Source: Elmis aenea
Lineage: Eukaryota > Arthropoda > Insecta > Coleoptera > Elmidae
Length of the DNA: 64,000 bases
NCBI GenBank assembly: GCA_947652605.1
Contig: OX393579.1
Span: 51,280,970-51,344,969 of the forward strand
Reading direction: 5' to 3'
Made by a program: the position numbers and the translations under genes. Numbering within the stretch: position 1 is the stretch's first letter; each line of letters starts with the position of its first letter. Positions 44,280 to 55,957 of this stretch are shown here, one piece after another. Below the pieces are notes generated by a model. The model did no database searches. It was not told the origin of the DNA and saw only the letters and a program-made list of their open reading frames with translations.

Positions 44280-45617
44280 TTTTTTTTTATTAGGAACTAA
44301 ACTGTTTTTCAAAAAGTTTTAATTGTAAGTTTCAAATAAAAGCTCATTGTTTTGACTTCAGTTGTAGTCAAAAATTGCAAAAATTGAAAGCGAAGCAAGC
44401 ATTTAAAAGCAGTATAAAAAATATTTTTTTAGACCATGTAGGTGCAGTATTTTTTAACATGTCTAGCAGGAAATGTTTTTTAAATTGAAGGTTTGCGTCC
44501 TGTGTTATACAATTAAATAAAATGAAGCACGATCGTTGTAACAAAGCTCATTTTGTTTCAAATTTCGTGCAACATTCTCCAACTTGTTGTGGTAATTCAA
44601 GCGAAAAATAATTTTGTTGTATTATTTTATGCTAGGAACATAAAAGAATGACGTACGGGCAGCGAAGCAGAAATATGTAGCACCTGCCAAGGTAGATTGA
44701 TTATGAAGTTGTTTTAAACGAAATAAAGAAAACTTGAACTACTAAATTGTGAGAGATAGGTGTTGCAGGAACGCTCTAAAATTACCTATAATTTGATAGT
44801 GAGATAAATTACAGTAGTATTGCTTTGTATACATAAATTAAGACGGCTTCTGAAAGCGAATTTCGCTGTTGTGGGCTGTAAATAACACCGCGAAAGATAA
44901 TTTTAGGGCGTCCATCAATGGAGATTATAATTTTGTAGCGGACAGTGAAAATACACGGTGTCATTATCATCAGATTTTAGTGTGCAAGGATTAAGGCTTC
45001 TTATATTTTAATAGCTAATTAAATACAGATCTAGATAATAAATTATGTAATGCCCCGTAAATTTTGAGTTATTTATAGCACTGGCAGTTGAGAACTGGTT
45101 TATTGGAAAAAATTCCTGCTAAAGGAACTTTAATTGGATTGACAGGTCTTATATTTTAATAATTTTTGTGGAGTTAATTTGAAAGTGCTTGAAGAAGTAA
45201 CTGAGATTTGCCCCACAAAAAAAAACACACAGCTGAGGTGTTCAATTTTGTAAATTAAGCTCAATTTTGGGCTTAATTTTTGTAAAAATTTGCGCGGAAA
45301 ATTAATTAAAGTCGAGACAAACCGGCCTTCGTTATGATCGAGATTTGTCGCAATTTAGTGATTGAATCGTGTAATTGACGTTTTAAACGCGTTTCATGGT
45401 TGTTAACTTTTTCACGCACGTATTTAAGTAGTTCTTCTGAAAAAAATTAACCAGTTTATTTCAAGTTATTTACGAGTTTGTTCTGAACAATCTCTTCGAA
45501 TTGGTAAAAGCGTTTTTTTAACACCGTTCGACTGTTTGCTCGTACATGCTAGCGACGTCTCGACGATTAAAAGGAGTTTTTGCACAACATTAACGTTTGA
45601 CTTGGTTTGACTTAATA
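44280..45617. other. Unrecognised 1.3 kb stretch
   Basis: No frames over 60 codons and no repeat partners seen. Bases 45290-45560 are GC-richer and include TTAATTAAAGTCGAGACAAA. Possibly ancestral intron. Confidence 0.4.
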
Positions 45618-45619
45618 TA

Positions 45620-46080
45620 CAGGGTGTCCCCGTTATCGGCGCAAATATTTTAAGTGGTGATAGAGGACCTTTTTCTAAGAAAAATGTTTCAGTAAAATTT
45701 TCCTAAAATCAAATGCTAAGCAGATATCAACACTTACACTTTTTTTTACACTTCTGCATTTAAAAGGTTCTGTCGCCGAAAATATCAATTTTATCGTAAA
45801 ATACCTTTAAGCTTTTTAATAGAGCATGAAATTCTCTACAAAATTGGTTACAATCATTTTTTGTCTACAGGCAATGGTTTAAGAGTTATAAAGCAGTTTG
45901 TACAAAAAACAAATGTTAAAAATTTAAAAGCTTTAATTGTTTCGAGACTCTGCAACCGCTGTATCTTTAAAACGAAAGGTTTTACAAAAAAAAAACGAAC
46001 GGCCCATTCCGGATGGAAAATTTTATGTGCTACAACTTTGGTCCAGTGAAAGTTTTCGGAAAATCAAACCGATTTTTCGG
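45620..46080 (+). mobile_element. Left-end fragment of a CAGGGTGTCCCC element
   Basis: Starts TA-CAGGGTGTCCCCGTTATCGG. Arm-like text follows to about 46080 (the right limit is a guess). No mirrored right end was found. The 62-codon frame 45861-46049 lies inside it. Confidence 0.5.
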
Positions 46081-46689
46081 AAAAGCTGAAAATAAGGAAC
46101 CGAGTGGAAAAATGAAATTTTGAGAAATACTGTTTTGCACTTAAAATTGCCATAGCATCGGGACTATTCATATTATGTACCTATATCGTCATCAGTTCCA
46201 AGGGTTTCTATGAAGTATGACATTTTTTAGAAAACTACCCCTAATAATTTTTTTTAAGGAGCCAGTCAGCTACCACTTGGACACTATTGTCAATTAAATT
46301 TCTAAAGGTATTTACACCAAAATTGTTGTTAAATTGATTAACAGTAACATATTCCAAAGTTCTGCATTATCAATGTGTGAAAAAACATATTAAACTCCTG
46401 AACGATTGATGTTAGCTACAACAATCTCTACATGCTTTTGATATAAAATTTGATTTACAATACAAAAATTACAAATGTACAGGTTGGCCTATTTACAGTT
46501 GAAATGTTGCGTATCATTAGGCATAATCAAAATAAGCTAATAATGTTTAGGTTATGTAGTTAATAACTAAAAAAAAAAATATGTTAAACACACAGTACTG
46601 CGCTAAAGTATAGAAACAGTCAAATATCAAGAACAATATTTAAGATAAAACTAACAATGAAATTCAATGAAAATGTTGAGGTTGAGGTT

Positions 46690-47060
46690 GCAATTAAATT
46701 ACCGGTTAAACCGGAAACAGACTCAGATTTTGTAAATTTTTAGCAATACAGTGTTTTCAAAATATTGCAACCTTTAAAAATTTTGATAGGCAGTCGTCTG
46801 AAATTTAGATTGCGAATAGATTAATTAACGCTTTGCACCACCTACATTTTTAAAATATTATACAGGGCGTTTTTTACGCTTGGTCAAACTTGTGAAACTT
46901 TAAACATCGATAACTTATTTTTCTTTAATACCCAGCCCTATAGAAAATTTAATTGTCCATTAAAAGCAATCAGCACGTTTTATACCTAAAAATATTTTTC
47001 AAGAAATAGCGATTTTATCTATTGGAACATCGTAATATTTTCAAGTAGGCTTAAAAGGTA
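46690..47060. mobile_element. Fragment related to the arm of the 20.8 kb palindrome
   Basis: GATTAATTAACGCTTTGCAC, TTTAAAATATTATACAGGGC and ACGCTTGGTCAAACTTGTGA match 21150-21240. The cassette ends CCCAGCCCTATA, a decayed terminus. It is more diverged than the two arms of the 20.8 kb element are from each other. Confidence 0.65.
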
Positions 47061-47594
47061 GACAGCGGTAATTTTGGAGCAATTTTTGGTATAACTATAA
47101 TAAAATAGCCTATTGTTTTGTCATAGAATGATGATTGCATTTGTTTAATCACATCTTTAAATGTTTTTTGAGTGATAGTAATCTTTTTCCATTCTCATAA
47201 TTTTAAAATTTAATTAAAATCATGCAAAATTTCTCTCAAAAGTAGAAAGAAACAAAAGAACATAATTTTAGACATTTTTAATATCAAAAAAGTGTGCTAT
47301 TATATTTGTTTGTATTGAAAGTTTAATTTATATTTAATATGATCAGCAATAAGCAAATTGACAATCCCTTAAAAAACAGTTGAAGAAATATCAACAGACA
47401 AATGCCAACCTGCGATTGTTCGCATTTTATAGCATTAAAATACTCATTTTTGTAATTTTTTCCTAACACAAAAAAATATATATCAATATTTTTTTTTTTG
47501 CTATACATATACATAACAGATTTAAATTTTGCCTAAAGATTACAAATTTTTGCTCATTTAACTGACTCCTATAGCTCTTATGGTGATACACCCT
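47061..47594. mobile_element. AT-rich stretch ending in an unpaired CACCCTG terminus
   Basis: The terminus GATACACCCTGTA at 47585-47596 has no mirrored partner nearby. Upstream TGACTCCTATAGCTCTTATG may be its arm. The left limit is uncertain. Confidence 0.35.
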
Positions 47595-47596
47595 GT

Positions 47597-48246
47597 AAAT
47601 GGCTTAGTGTATATTATTTCTTTTTGTCTTTGCTTCAAAATGACGAAGCTGACTCACTTTAATCCAACGCCAACATTTTCCATGCTTGACAAGATGCAAG
47701 TCACTTTTCCATGTAAACGTTTGAGCAAGGTTTGCCTCGTGTTTTATTTTTGTCGTTCCTGAAACACGAGAAATCGCAAATAATATCACGCGCCCCTTTT
47801 TTCCCCGTTTCCTGTCCCTAATAACAGTAATAACCCAACTCGTCGCAATTCGTCAGTCATCGGCGATATAATTAATTGATTACTTTGTTTTGATTTGCAT
47901 CAGCTCGCGTCGTGGGTGGTCCGGAGTAATTGGAATTCGTATAACAATCTATGTGTTAATTTTTTTTTGAGAGTGTTACAAATTCGTGCGTGTTCGTCTC
48001 TTGATTATTCGATTATTGACGGAACTGTTCCTGTCATTTTGGGAATTTTTTGCTAGTGATTGCTTTGTTTATTTGGTACAGTTAGATAACTTCTTATATT
48101 TACGAAGTATTTCGCAAGTATCACGAATTGCTTTTGTATGTAGTTATGCCCGAGAAGTAAACAATAAATTTTCGGTTAAAAAAGCAATGTTTTAAAAAAA
48201 TAACGCTTAAAAAAATTAAAATCTATTGAAAAATGACGTTAATAAG
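47597..48246. other. Non-repetitive stretch with a motif cluster
   Basis: No repeat homology. GC-richer from 47770 to 47950. It contains the regulatory candidate listed at 47866-47900. Short frames of 60-69 codons are unremarkable. Confidence 0.4.
47866..47900 (+). promoter_or_regulatory. Candidate homeodomain/Sox/POU binding cluster
   Basis: Within 35 bp lie TAATTAATTGATTA (tandem homeodomain-type ATTA/TAAT cores), CTTTGTT (Sox-type) and ATTTGCAT (exact POU octamer). The segment sits in repeat-free DNA inside the presumed Fringe intron. Sites this short occur by chance in AT-rich DNA; the octamer and the tight spacing are what make it stand out. Confidence 0.3.
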
Positions 48247-48764
48247 CAGGGGTTTGGAGCAGTCTAATTTTTTAGTTGCTCCGCTCCAGCTCCGCTCCGG
48301 CATCAAGATGCCTGCTCCAGCTCCGCTCCCGCTCCGCTCCGCTCTCCAAATATTAATAAAATAAGTTTTTTATTTAAAAGTTTGTTTTTAAAAACAAAGC
48401 TTAAATTTTATGAGATATGTGGAAATGGACCAAAAATTACAATATTTGACCCTAAGAAACAAGTGAAGTTGAATAAATAAACAAATTATTGATCTTCAGT
48501 TAAAAAAGTTAAAAAAAGAAAAAACAGTTCTTTAAAATTTTTCAAATTCAAAAACAAAATAATGAAAATTAATATTCAGAAAAGTTACATTATAATAATT
48601 TTACTTCAAAAAAATCAAATTTAGTTTATTTATAATTTTATTAAATACTATACCCATGAGAATAATTCATAAAAAAAATAATTGTAGTTTATAATAGTAA
48701 AGTGGAGCAGTGGAGCAATCAAAATTCTTTGCTCCACTGCTCCGCGCTCCGCTCCAAACCCCTG
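48247..48764. mobile_element. hAT miniature element rich in GCTCC repeats
   Basis: 518 bp with perfect 14-bp termini CAGGGGTTTGGAGC and complement. Subterminal sequence is an array of GCTCC/GGAGC units (CTCCGCTCCAGCTCCGCTCC near 48280). Flanks TTAATAAG and TATAATAAG are compatible with an 8-bp duplication with a small indel. The interior is AT-rich and non-coding. Confidence 0.8.
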
Positions 48765-48765
48765 T

Positions 48766-49492
48766 ATAATAAGGTTTTTTTCCTATTTTGTAATTCGTTA
48801 AAAAGACTGTTTTATATTTACAAAGATTACAATTGAATATATGCAATTGTGCTCATTTCCTGCAATGTCCCGAAAAAAACTGACATTTTTCTTACATTTT
48901 TCTAAATCGCAGGAAAATCTCTGTCAAATGTTTTTTCTACGATTTTAGACTGGTGATAGTCGACTTTTTTTTTAAAATTATATAGTAAACTGTTTTTTAT
49001 TGATTCTGATATAGAATTTAATTTAATTATAATATTGCTGGAAAAATTTATTTTAAGATTACGACATTGATATATTTATATTTTATAATGATCTTTGCAA
49101 AATAACTCACAGTTGAAACACTATATTTAGATAATATGGGAAATGTTACAATGAATATTCCACTCATAACATAAGTAACCAATCAAAACATACTATTCAG
49201 CCAATAAGACACGACTCTCGCTGAAGACACCGCAAGTTGAGGTGTCTCAGCGAAAACATTATGACTGGGTCTATTTTTCACAGTAGGCCTCCTTAGTTAC
49301 GCTTAGTTACACATAAACATGTCAATTAAATTTGTCAAAATGACTACAAGCGTACAAGCGGTCGTTTTTCTTCGTTTAATTAAAAAATAATGTTAAAATA
49401 AATATAATACCTAACTTATTTACCTATCTGTGATTTAATAAATTAATTAACAAATATATATATTTTTTTAATTCGCGGAATATTCATTCGAA
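48766..49492. other. Unrecognised AT-rich stretch
   Basis: Contains GTGTCTTCAGCGAGAGTC-like text near 49205-49250 that forms a weak inverted pair (CTCGCTGAAGACACC / GGTGTCTCAGCGA). Nothing else. Confidence 0.35.
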
Positions 49493-49494
49493 TA

Positions 49495-49698
49495 CCACTC
49501 GTGGTAAAGATTTTTTTAAGAAAATACTTCCGTTTTCCATGTAAACTTGTTCCAAAATTTCATCTAAAAATACCCCTCCAGCTGCGCTGTCGGGGTATTT
49601 TTGATTTTTTGATGCAATTTGCTTTCGTGATATTTCAACTGGAACAAGTTTCCATGGAAACCCAAAAGTATTTTCAAAAAAATCTTCACCACTAGTGG
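49495..49698. mobile_element. Miniature TIR element with self-palindromic tips
   Basis: 204 bp between TA dinucleotides. The arms, about 70 bp, include GGTAAAGATTTTTTTAAGAA and its diverged complement. The tips CCACTCGTGG and CCACTAGTGG are themselves palindromes. A central hairpin AAAAATACCCC...GGGGTATTTTT closes the structure. The frames of 91 and 64 codons on opposite strands derive from it. Confidence 0.7.
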
Positions 49699-49700
49699 TA

Positions 49701-51790
49701 TTACATATGATAATTTCGTTGCCTGAAAATTCAATTTTTAGACTTGAACAGTTCTCCAACAGACCAATTTTATATTAGCACCATTGTATTTACGTAGCAT
49801 AAATATCTGCATTGCGCCTTTTAGGATTACACCTTTAATCTGTTTCAAATGTACTTCTGCTACTGCTACTCTTTTAATATTGTATCTTTGTATTAACTTT
49901 ACTACTAAATTAAAACGCTGTATCTAGGCTTTGTTGTGAATACAGCAATTTTTTTAATACCAGTTCATAAGCTTCGATGTAAAAAAAATAGAAATTATTT
50001 TGCACACTGCCCTCAGATTTTCCAATCATTATTATGAACTACCAAAGCGAAATGATTTTTCGTGTTTTTTTTTGTGTGCTTAGAAATATTAATTAGCCCG
50101 AGTTTTTTGCGTTTCAAGCCAAGCGGAAAAGAATAAAATTGATCTGACGCTCGCATGAAAATCTTTTTGGGAATTATGTCGTTCTTCGGTAGCCAACCTG
50201 TTCGGCTCCGCTTTTCGGTGGCTGACTCTGTCAGATAATAAAACGAAAAAGTAATTTCGATTAATTCGTTGGTTGGGACGTGCTTGCATTTATAATTTTA
50301 TTGCTGCCTTAAGAGCCAAGTGCTTATTATATATTTCATTATAACTGTAACAGTACTTCTTACCTGGTAGGCGTTTGCTTTTATTTTTGATTCAGTCGTA
50401 TATAATGACTAGTTATTTTGTCCAGTTCCTGTGCTGTGTTTTAAGGCTTGTAGTGGCCGGTGGGCGTGAATACATCCTATAATTATTGCTTTCATTTAAA
50501 ATACTTGTTTTTGTTATTACTCCTGGCTGTAGAATATCAGAACAAAATAAATTGATGCTTCGAATTGAAAGTGTATTAATTAAAATAGTGGATAGTACAG
50601 ATTTAACGTGGCAATCCAGTGATTAGTTATTTGCTGTTGGATTCGAGATGCCTTAAAGGATATTCACGATGTAAAAAATTAACAAAAGCAATAAGTACTT
50701 ATACAAGCGAAATACGATGAATTAAAAAAAAAATCCGAGATCCCAAGTTCCTTATATTGAAACACACACCTGTATATTCATGTACCTATGCAAAAAATGT
50801 ATTTTTACATATTCGCTTTGACAACTGAATAATCTCATTAAGTCATAATTCTAGAAAAATGTAGGTATGGAATATCATTAAATCATTAACTTGTGCAACG
50901 ATCCAAGAATTTTAAAAAAACGCCGCTATGGTCCAGTCACTAACAACTTCAAATGCGAAAAACAAGTCGAACATAAAAATAAACTGCATTGCAAATAAGT
51001 TTAACGAGCGTCAAATCAATATTTAATTAGAAGAAAGAGATTCTTAAAGGTGATTCCATAAATCTACTGATAAAAATCACCACAAAAAAAAAACAAGGGC
51101 CTTTGGGCTGTTGTGTAAACCAAAGCCGACGTATTGAATAACAAGACGCATGCGGGTACATTTAAAATCGTCCAAATAAATCTCCCTTGAATGGTAGTAA
51201 GCCTTTTTGGAGGTGGTAATGTAAACTCCCCCACACCTTAGTTGTGCACTAAGAAATCTAATCCTTTGTAGCGCTGTCAGAACTCGTATTCGGCGTAAGC
51301 AGCTGCCGGTTTGATAAAATGTCCAAGGTGCTTGGAAGAATTATGAAAATGAAGTTATGAGTGGCCCGGTTTTAGTACAATAGCCACAATCGTGTGCTTA
51401 TTATTAGCAAGTACAGACATTGTAAGGGGTTTAACGAAACAGACACATAGCGAAGGGGGTCGGATGGCGAATTTTCGCAACGGTGTGATGAAGTTTGTGT
51501 ATAAAAAGAATAATTGAAATGTTTTAAATGAAGTAATACTCATTTTATTTCGAAAAGGTGCAGTAAACGTTATCTTTTATAATGACCGAAGGGTGTTGAT
51601 GATTTCGCAATAATTTTGTCTTGTCACAAAAACGTGTTGCTTGGTAAGGGCTAGAGCGTAAAGCTTCTACAGGGGATATGTGTCAAATGCCCTGAAAAAT
51701 TTATTTGTGGAAAGCAAGAATCCACAATTTTTGCTCTAAATATTTTTTACACTGTATGTTCTATGCATAAATATTTGAAATGGACTAACT
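49701..51790. other. 2 kb without recognised repeats or genes
   Basis: GC-richer at 50090-50290, where a 66-codon minus frame shows no domain. A degenerate terminus, CACACACCTGTATA near 50764, may be an old CAGGGTG end. The 62-codon minus frame 51355-51543 is unremarkable. Confidence 0.35.
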
Positions 51791-51794
51791 GACA

Positions 51795-51890
51795 AGGGGT
51801 TCATGACGCTTCACAGTGAGGCCAAGACGTACATCGATGAAAACTGCTTCAGAACCGCTGCATTAGATGGCTAGGTCATTTTCAGCGTAT
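51795..51890 (+). pseudogene. Possible LINE tail fragment (RWLGHFQR)
   Basis: One + frame reads KLLQNRCIRWLGHFQR, matching the WLGH motif of LINE C-terminal tails, in a locally GC-rich 95-bp patch. The fragment is too short to assign. Confidence 0.4.
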
Positions 51891-52036
51891 AATTTTTTTG
51901 CAAGTGTGCTATTAAATCTTAGTTTTAAATGAAATCTTAAAATTGTACTGTCAAGCTGACAATCTTGTTTATTTATTATTTCTTGGCAACAATATAACAT
52001 AGGTGATAATTACCCTAGGGTAGTTATCAGTAGTAC

Positions 52037-52186
52037 TATAACAAGTGCATTGAAAATTATCGATAATTTTTGGTAAATATGCCCGAATGCAAGTTGAGCT
52101 GAAAAAAACACGAGTTTTTTTAAATTCAACTTGCATGAGTGAAGATTTGTCAAAAATTATAAATTATTTGTAATGCTCGAGTTATA
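52037..52186. mobile_element. Hairpin element H, copy 2
   Basis: Ends TATAACAAGTGCATTG and TAATGCTCGAGTTATA. About 150 bp, the same internal hairpin as 13428-13576, directly preceding element B as at 13.4 kb. Confidence 0.65.
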
Positions 52187-52193
52187 TTTTGTC

Positions 52194-52860
52194 AGAAAAT
52201 TTCCTTCGCCTAACCTACCTGTCAAATTAAATCTACGTTATGTCAAATTTTACAAGTACTGTCAGAGTGGTGCGTAAGGGGTGTGGTTTAATCTATATTA
52301 AAGTAACGCTACTGGTCGCCGAAATTCGTCAAAAAATTATCAAGACCAAAATAATTAATTCCCTCTCCAAATTTTTATTTTCGATCACAAACTCAGATTT
52401 ATTAGAAACGACCTATAAACGTATAAAAATCTGTTAATTGCGAAAAGGATATTATCAGTGTGTGATTATGTTTATTGGTCTTTTGTAGAAAATCTGAGTT
52501 TTTTATTGGTCGAAAACGCAAATAGGATCAACGTCTGACAGGGGAATGTAAAATTATTACCGTGTAGTTATGCTCCTATTGGTAGTCTCTAGAACAGTGG
52601 TTCTCAAAGTGTGGTCCGCGGACCCCTGTGGGTCCCTGAATCCTTCTGAAGGGGTCCCCAGAGCCTTTATAATATTCGAAAGTCATCCAAATTTTGCCAC
52701 GCTATATTGAAAAAAAACAAACTATTGTCTAAAAACAATTTATTGGGGTCCTCTGTAAGCTTTTGTTTTTGGAAGGGGTCTTCAGAGTAAACAGTTTGAG
52801 AAACACTGCCCTAGAAGATTTAAGATTAGTGATTGGTTGAAAACGCAAATTTGACAGGTG
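52194..52860. mobile_element. Fold-back element B, copy 2 (right end lost)
   Basis: Left arm unit 52194-52448 followed by an inverted arm 52455-52860, one of each (compare two of each at 13.1 kb). A hAT miniature element (52595-52808) interrupts the right arm at CTCTAGAA. The outermost part is cut off next to a family A fragment. The 65-codon frame 52240-52437 is a repeat shadow. Confidence 0.7.
52595..52808. mobile_element. hAT (Charlie-like) miniature element
   Basis: 214 bp. Ends CAGTGGTTCTCAAAGTGTGG and, inverted, CAGTGTTTCTCAAACTG. The 8-bp duplication is CTCTAGAA (52587-52594) and CCCTAGAA (52809-52816). Uninterrupted copies of the host repeat at 14.3 kb show the empty site, CTCTAGAAGATTTAAG, confirming the insertion. 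Confidence 0.9.
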
Positions 52861-52872
52861 TATTTGTTATAC

Positions 52873-53017
52873 CAATTTTTCAGTTTTTACCCTATTTTTC
52901 CGAAGGAAATGGCCATTGGCACGTGTAACTCTGCTAAACATTTAGTTTTGATGTTCTTGATGCAATAAACACAGCCTTGGTCAGATTCTAGCGACAACAT
53001 ATCGTGACTTTTGCTGG
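52873..53017 (-). mobile_element. Fold-back family A, right-arm fragment
   Basis: From TTTTTCAGTTTTTACCC through GGCCATTGGCACGTGTAACT to TATCGTGACTTTTGCTGG. It abuts the truncated element B. Confidence 0.75.
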
Positions 53018-54720
53018 TGAGCTAAGTCCAGTTTGTTTATAATAATTATAATTATAATCTTTATTGTTAACCATTCATTAGGATAAATGAAGTTTTAATA
53101 CTTACCTTATCGAAGTTTATTTAAAATTAAGAGTGACACACAACCACACCATGTTTAGCAAGTCAGATTGCTGATGCAAACTTTGAAATGTAGCGAATTA
53201 TTCTTAAACCAAACTTAACAAAAGTGATGCATAATGATAAATTAATAAAACTAAATCTAATTTGTATATGTAAAATAACATATTTTGTTCAAATATTTTT
53301 CCTGTTATAATAAGTTTAATAAACGTTTTGGTACGAAATTTCCAATTCTTTTAATTTGCACGGTTGATTACCAACTCTGTTGGTTTAAATAAGCTTTAAT
53401 TCTAAAAATGTCTTTTACTAAATAAATATACTTACTTATATTAAGTAACTGTGCGTTAAACTGGCCGAGTTTAAATTGAACTGCAACGATAAAAAAACAA
53501 AACGAATTAAATACAGCATGAAATAACGAATTTCTGTCCACATAACAATCAGATAAATTAAATTACATCAGCCTACAGCGATGGTCTATTTACAAAAATT
53601 ACAAGACCCTTTAAAAACCGGGCAAAAAGTTAAATGACATTAAATTACATAGTACAGACGTATTATTACGAACGGCAAGCCGTGAACCAGCTTGTTCTTG
53701 TCCCTTTTTCGTCAACATGATCGGAGAGCATCAAAAATAAATGTAAACATCAAACAACTTCAGCACCTGTTTGTTCGGGCTTACTGTGAATGGGCATCTA
53801 AACTTGCCGATTATTACGAAGTGGTTTTTTGCTACGCTCAAATCAGTTTTGTCAGCAATTACTCATTGCTTCACAAGCAGTTGAGTGTACGCGTTGAACT
53901 GAATTGAAAAATTAATCATAGGTATGCTAAATATTAAATTTGAGTTAAACCAGGTGTCCGCAAATCAAGGCACGACATAAGTCTGGACCAAAAAAATAAG
54001 CGATTTCAAATCTTTAATATTTATTACTAACTTTAATATGCGTGAAAGGAAAATATTTGAAGTAAATATGAAACAAATGCAATAGCTTTTAATTGTATAT
54101 TTAAAACGTTGTAAAGGTTTGAACACTAAACTCCTAGGTGATATCGAGTTCGCTGCAGTTTTTAAGTTAAACTTGACTGAAAGTTCCGTCGAGATAACCA
54201 GCCCGCATTTATTACCTCAAATTGGCAGAGGGTTAGATTAAATTTTACGTTAAAGCACACAATATTTTAACCGTTGTATGCAAAAAGAGCCTTGTGTTTT
54301 AGTTATAAAGTTATCAGTACTCTCCAGCAAAATATCATTAATTTCAGACTAGAAGCACAAAGGGTGTCCAAAAAATGTATCTCCTTTTTACTTATCAAAC
54401 ATTTATTAGTGGCGTAGTAAAATTGGGTCACTGTAGCTATTCTGTTAATCAGATATTCTTCCAATTTGCCTATTTCTATAATAGTTCTTCCCTAATATTT
54501 AAAACTTACCATCTGCTGTATGATTTGTTGTTTGAATAGAAGAATGGATTAAAAATATCAAATGTTGCATGTTGCTAAATGCTTTTAGAAAGATATTTTT
54601 AAGGATAGTCCTAATCGGTCAAAAATAGAGTACTTTTGCAAAGATAGTGAGCTTACAGAACGTCCCAAGAGTGGAATTCATAGGAAAATTTCAATTTTTC
54701 CTAGTATAATGCGTTTTAAA
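53018..54720. other. Unrecognised 1.7 kb stretch
   Basis: A 71-codon frame (53692-53907, +) with slightly better composition has no recognised domain. At 54359-54380, AGGGTGTCCAAAAAATGTAT resembles a CAGGGTG terminus without a partner. Confidence 0.35.
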
Positions 54721-55483
54721 TACAGGGTGATTGATTGAGACCGGGCATTAAAAATATATGAAGAATGAAAAAGGGTATGGATCTGAAATTTTGGTTATGA
54801 CCATAATGGCATCTGATATGTTTAATGAAAATATTTTCAAGATGGCGACACTTCCGTAATTACCGAAAGTTGACGTCTACTTTCTTATTTCAAATACAAT
54901 GGTCTATTTTTTATTGCGTATTTGGATTCAAAACGTTATTTTAGAGGGACTTTTATTAGCATTTCCTATACCTAAGTGCAGCAATTTTTGAGATTTTTGG
55001 ACTTTTTTGAAAATTTTTCGATTTTCATCGTGATGCTTAATAATATCTACCACCGCCATTTTTGAAGAAAACACGCTTAAATTTAGACCATGCCTAGAAG
55101 AAACCTTGGACTACATCCTGGATATTTTGCAATCGATGCATTACTTACAGGGTGTCCAAAATTTAATTTTCTTTTAATACAACTTCAGACCACCAAAACT
55201 CGTTTTTTTCAAATACAATGCCCAAACTTTTTTTTCATTTTTTAATGCAAAATTTCATTCTGCATCAATCTGTATTAGCGTTTCCTATACCTATCTGCAA
55301 CAATTTTCGAGTTATTAAGAATTTTTGATAAAGTTAAGAGAAATTGCAACATTTTTAAATAGTAGGCCTTGGAAATGACAACAATTGCCAATACTTAATA
55401 ACCGTCAACCACTTTTATCGCGTTTGTCTGAAGTATCCATGAAAATGGATTACCAAGAGTATTCAAACACGGATATTTTGAAT

Positions 55484-55705
55484 TTATTTTACATTCTTGG
55501 ACAAATTCAGAAGATTATTGAAAGTGTGAACGAATAGTTGTGTATTTTTAATGTAGCTTGTACAGCATAAGTAGTATGTTAAACCCGAGTCTTGCGCTAC
55601 CAATCGAATTGATCGCTGAGGATGGTCATTAAAATATCTCAGGATGTTAACTTTGTTAGTTTCAGCATTTGTCACACGCTTAGGTCGAATACAAGCAGAT
55701 TTCAC
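55484..55705 (-). pseudogene. Transposase helix-turn-helix remnant
   Basis: The frame contains NKVNILRYFNDHPQRSIRLV followed by AQDSGLT, the pattern of the HTH (NPxxSxRxxAxxxGVS) that follows DUF4817 in insect mariner-like transposases. The following text is palindrome arm, so the gene stops here. Confidence 0.65.
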
Positions 55706-55738
55706 TCTTCTAAATTGAAAAAAAATTGATTCTATTCA

Positions 55739-55957
55739 TTAAAATTTCTGTCTGGTCATTACAGTCAAATAAGGATAACTCTCACTGACCACGCGGCAAG
55801 TTCTTTCAATAATCTTGTTACATTCTTCATGAATATAAAATAAGTTCAAAATATTCGTGTTTGAATACTCCTGATTATACATTTTCATGGATGCTTCAGA
55901 CAAACGCAATAAAAGTGGTTTACAGTTATTAATATTGGCATTTGTTGTCATTTCCAA
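55739..55957 (-). pseudogene. DUF4817-like domain remnant
   Basis: The frame contains EYSNTNILNLFYIHEECNK, then RTCRVVSESYPYLTVMTRQK. This resembles the DUF4817 domain (YxxxExxxIxFxxGExxxNxxxAxRxYxxxFPxRxxPxxxxF) found at the N-terminus of mariner-like transposases in arthropods. It lies directly upstream (minus strand) of the HTH at 55484-55705, in the expected order. Confidence 0.65.

Noticed and set aside
53692..53907. 71-codon frame containing GTGGTTTTTTGC as the missing Fringe WFC exon
   Set aside because: Translation in any frame does not give the His and Asp triplet expected after WFC, and no suitable acceptor precedes it.
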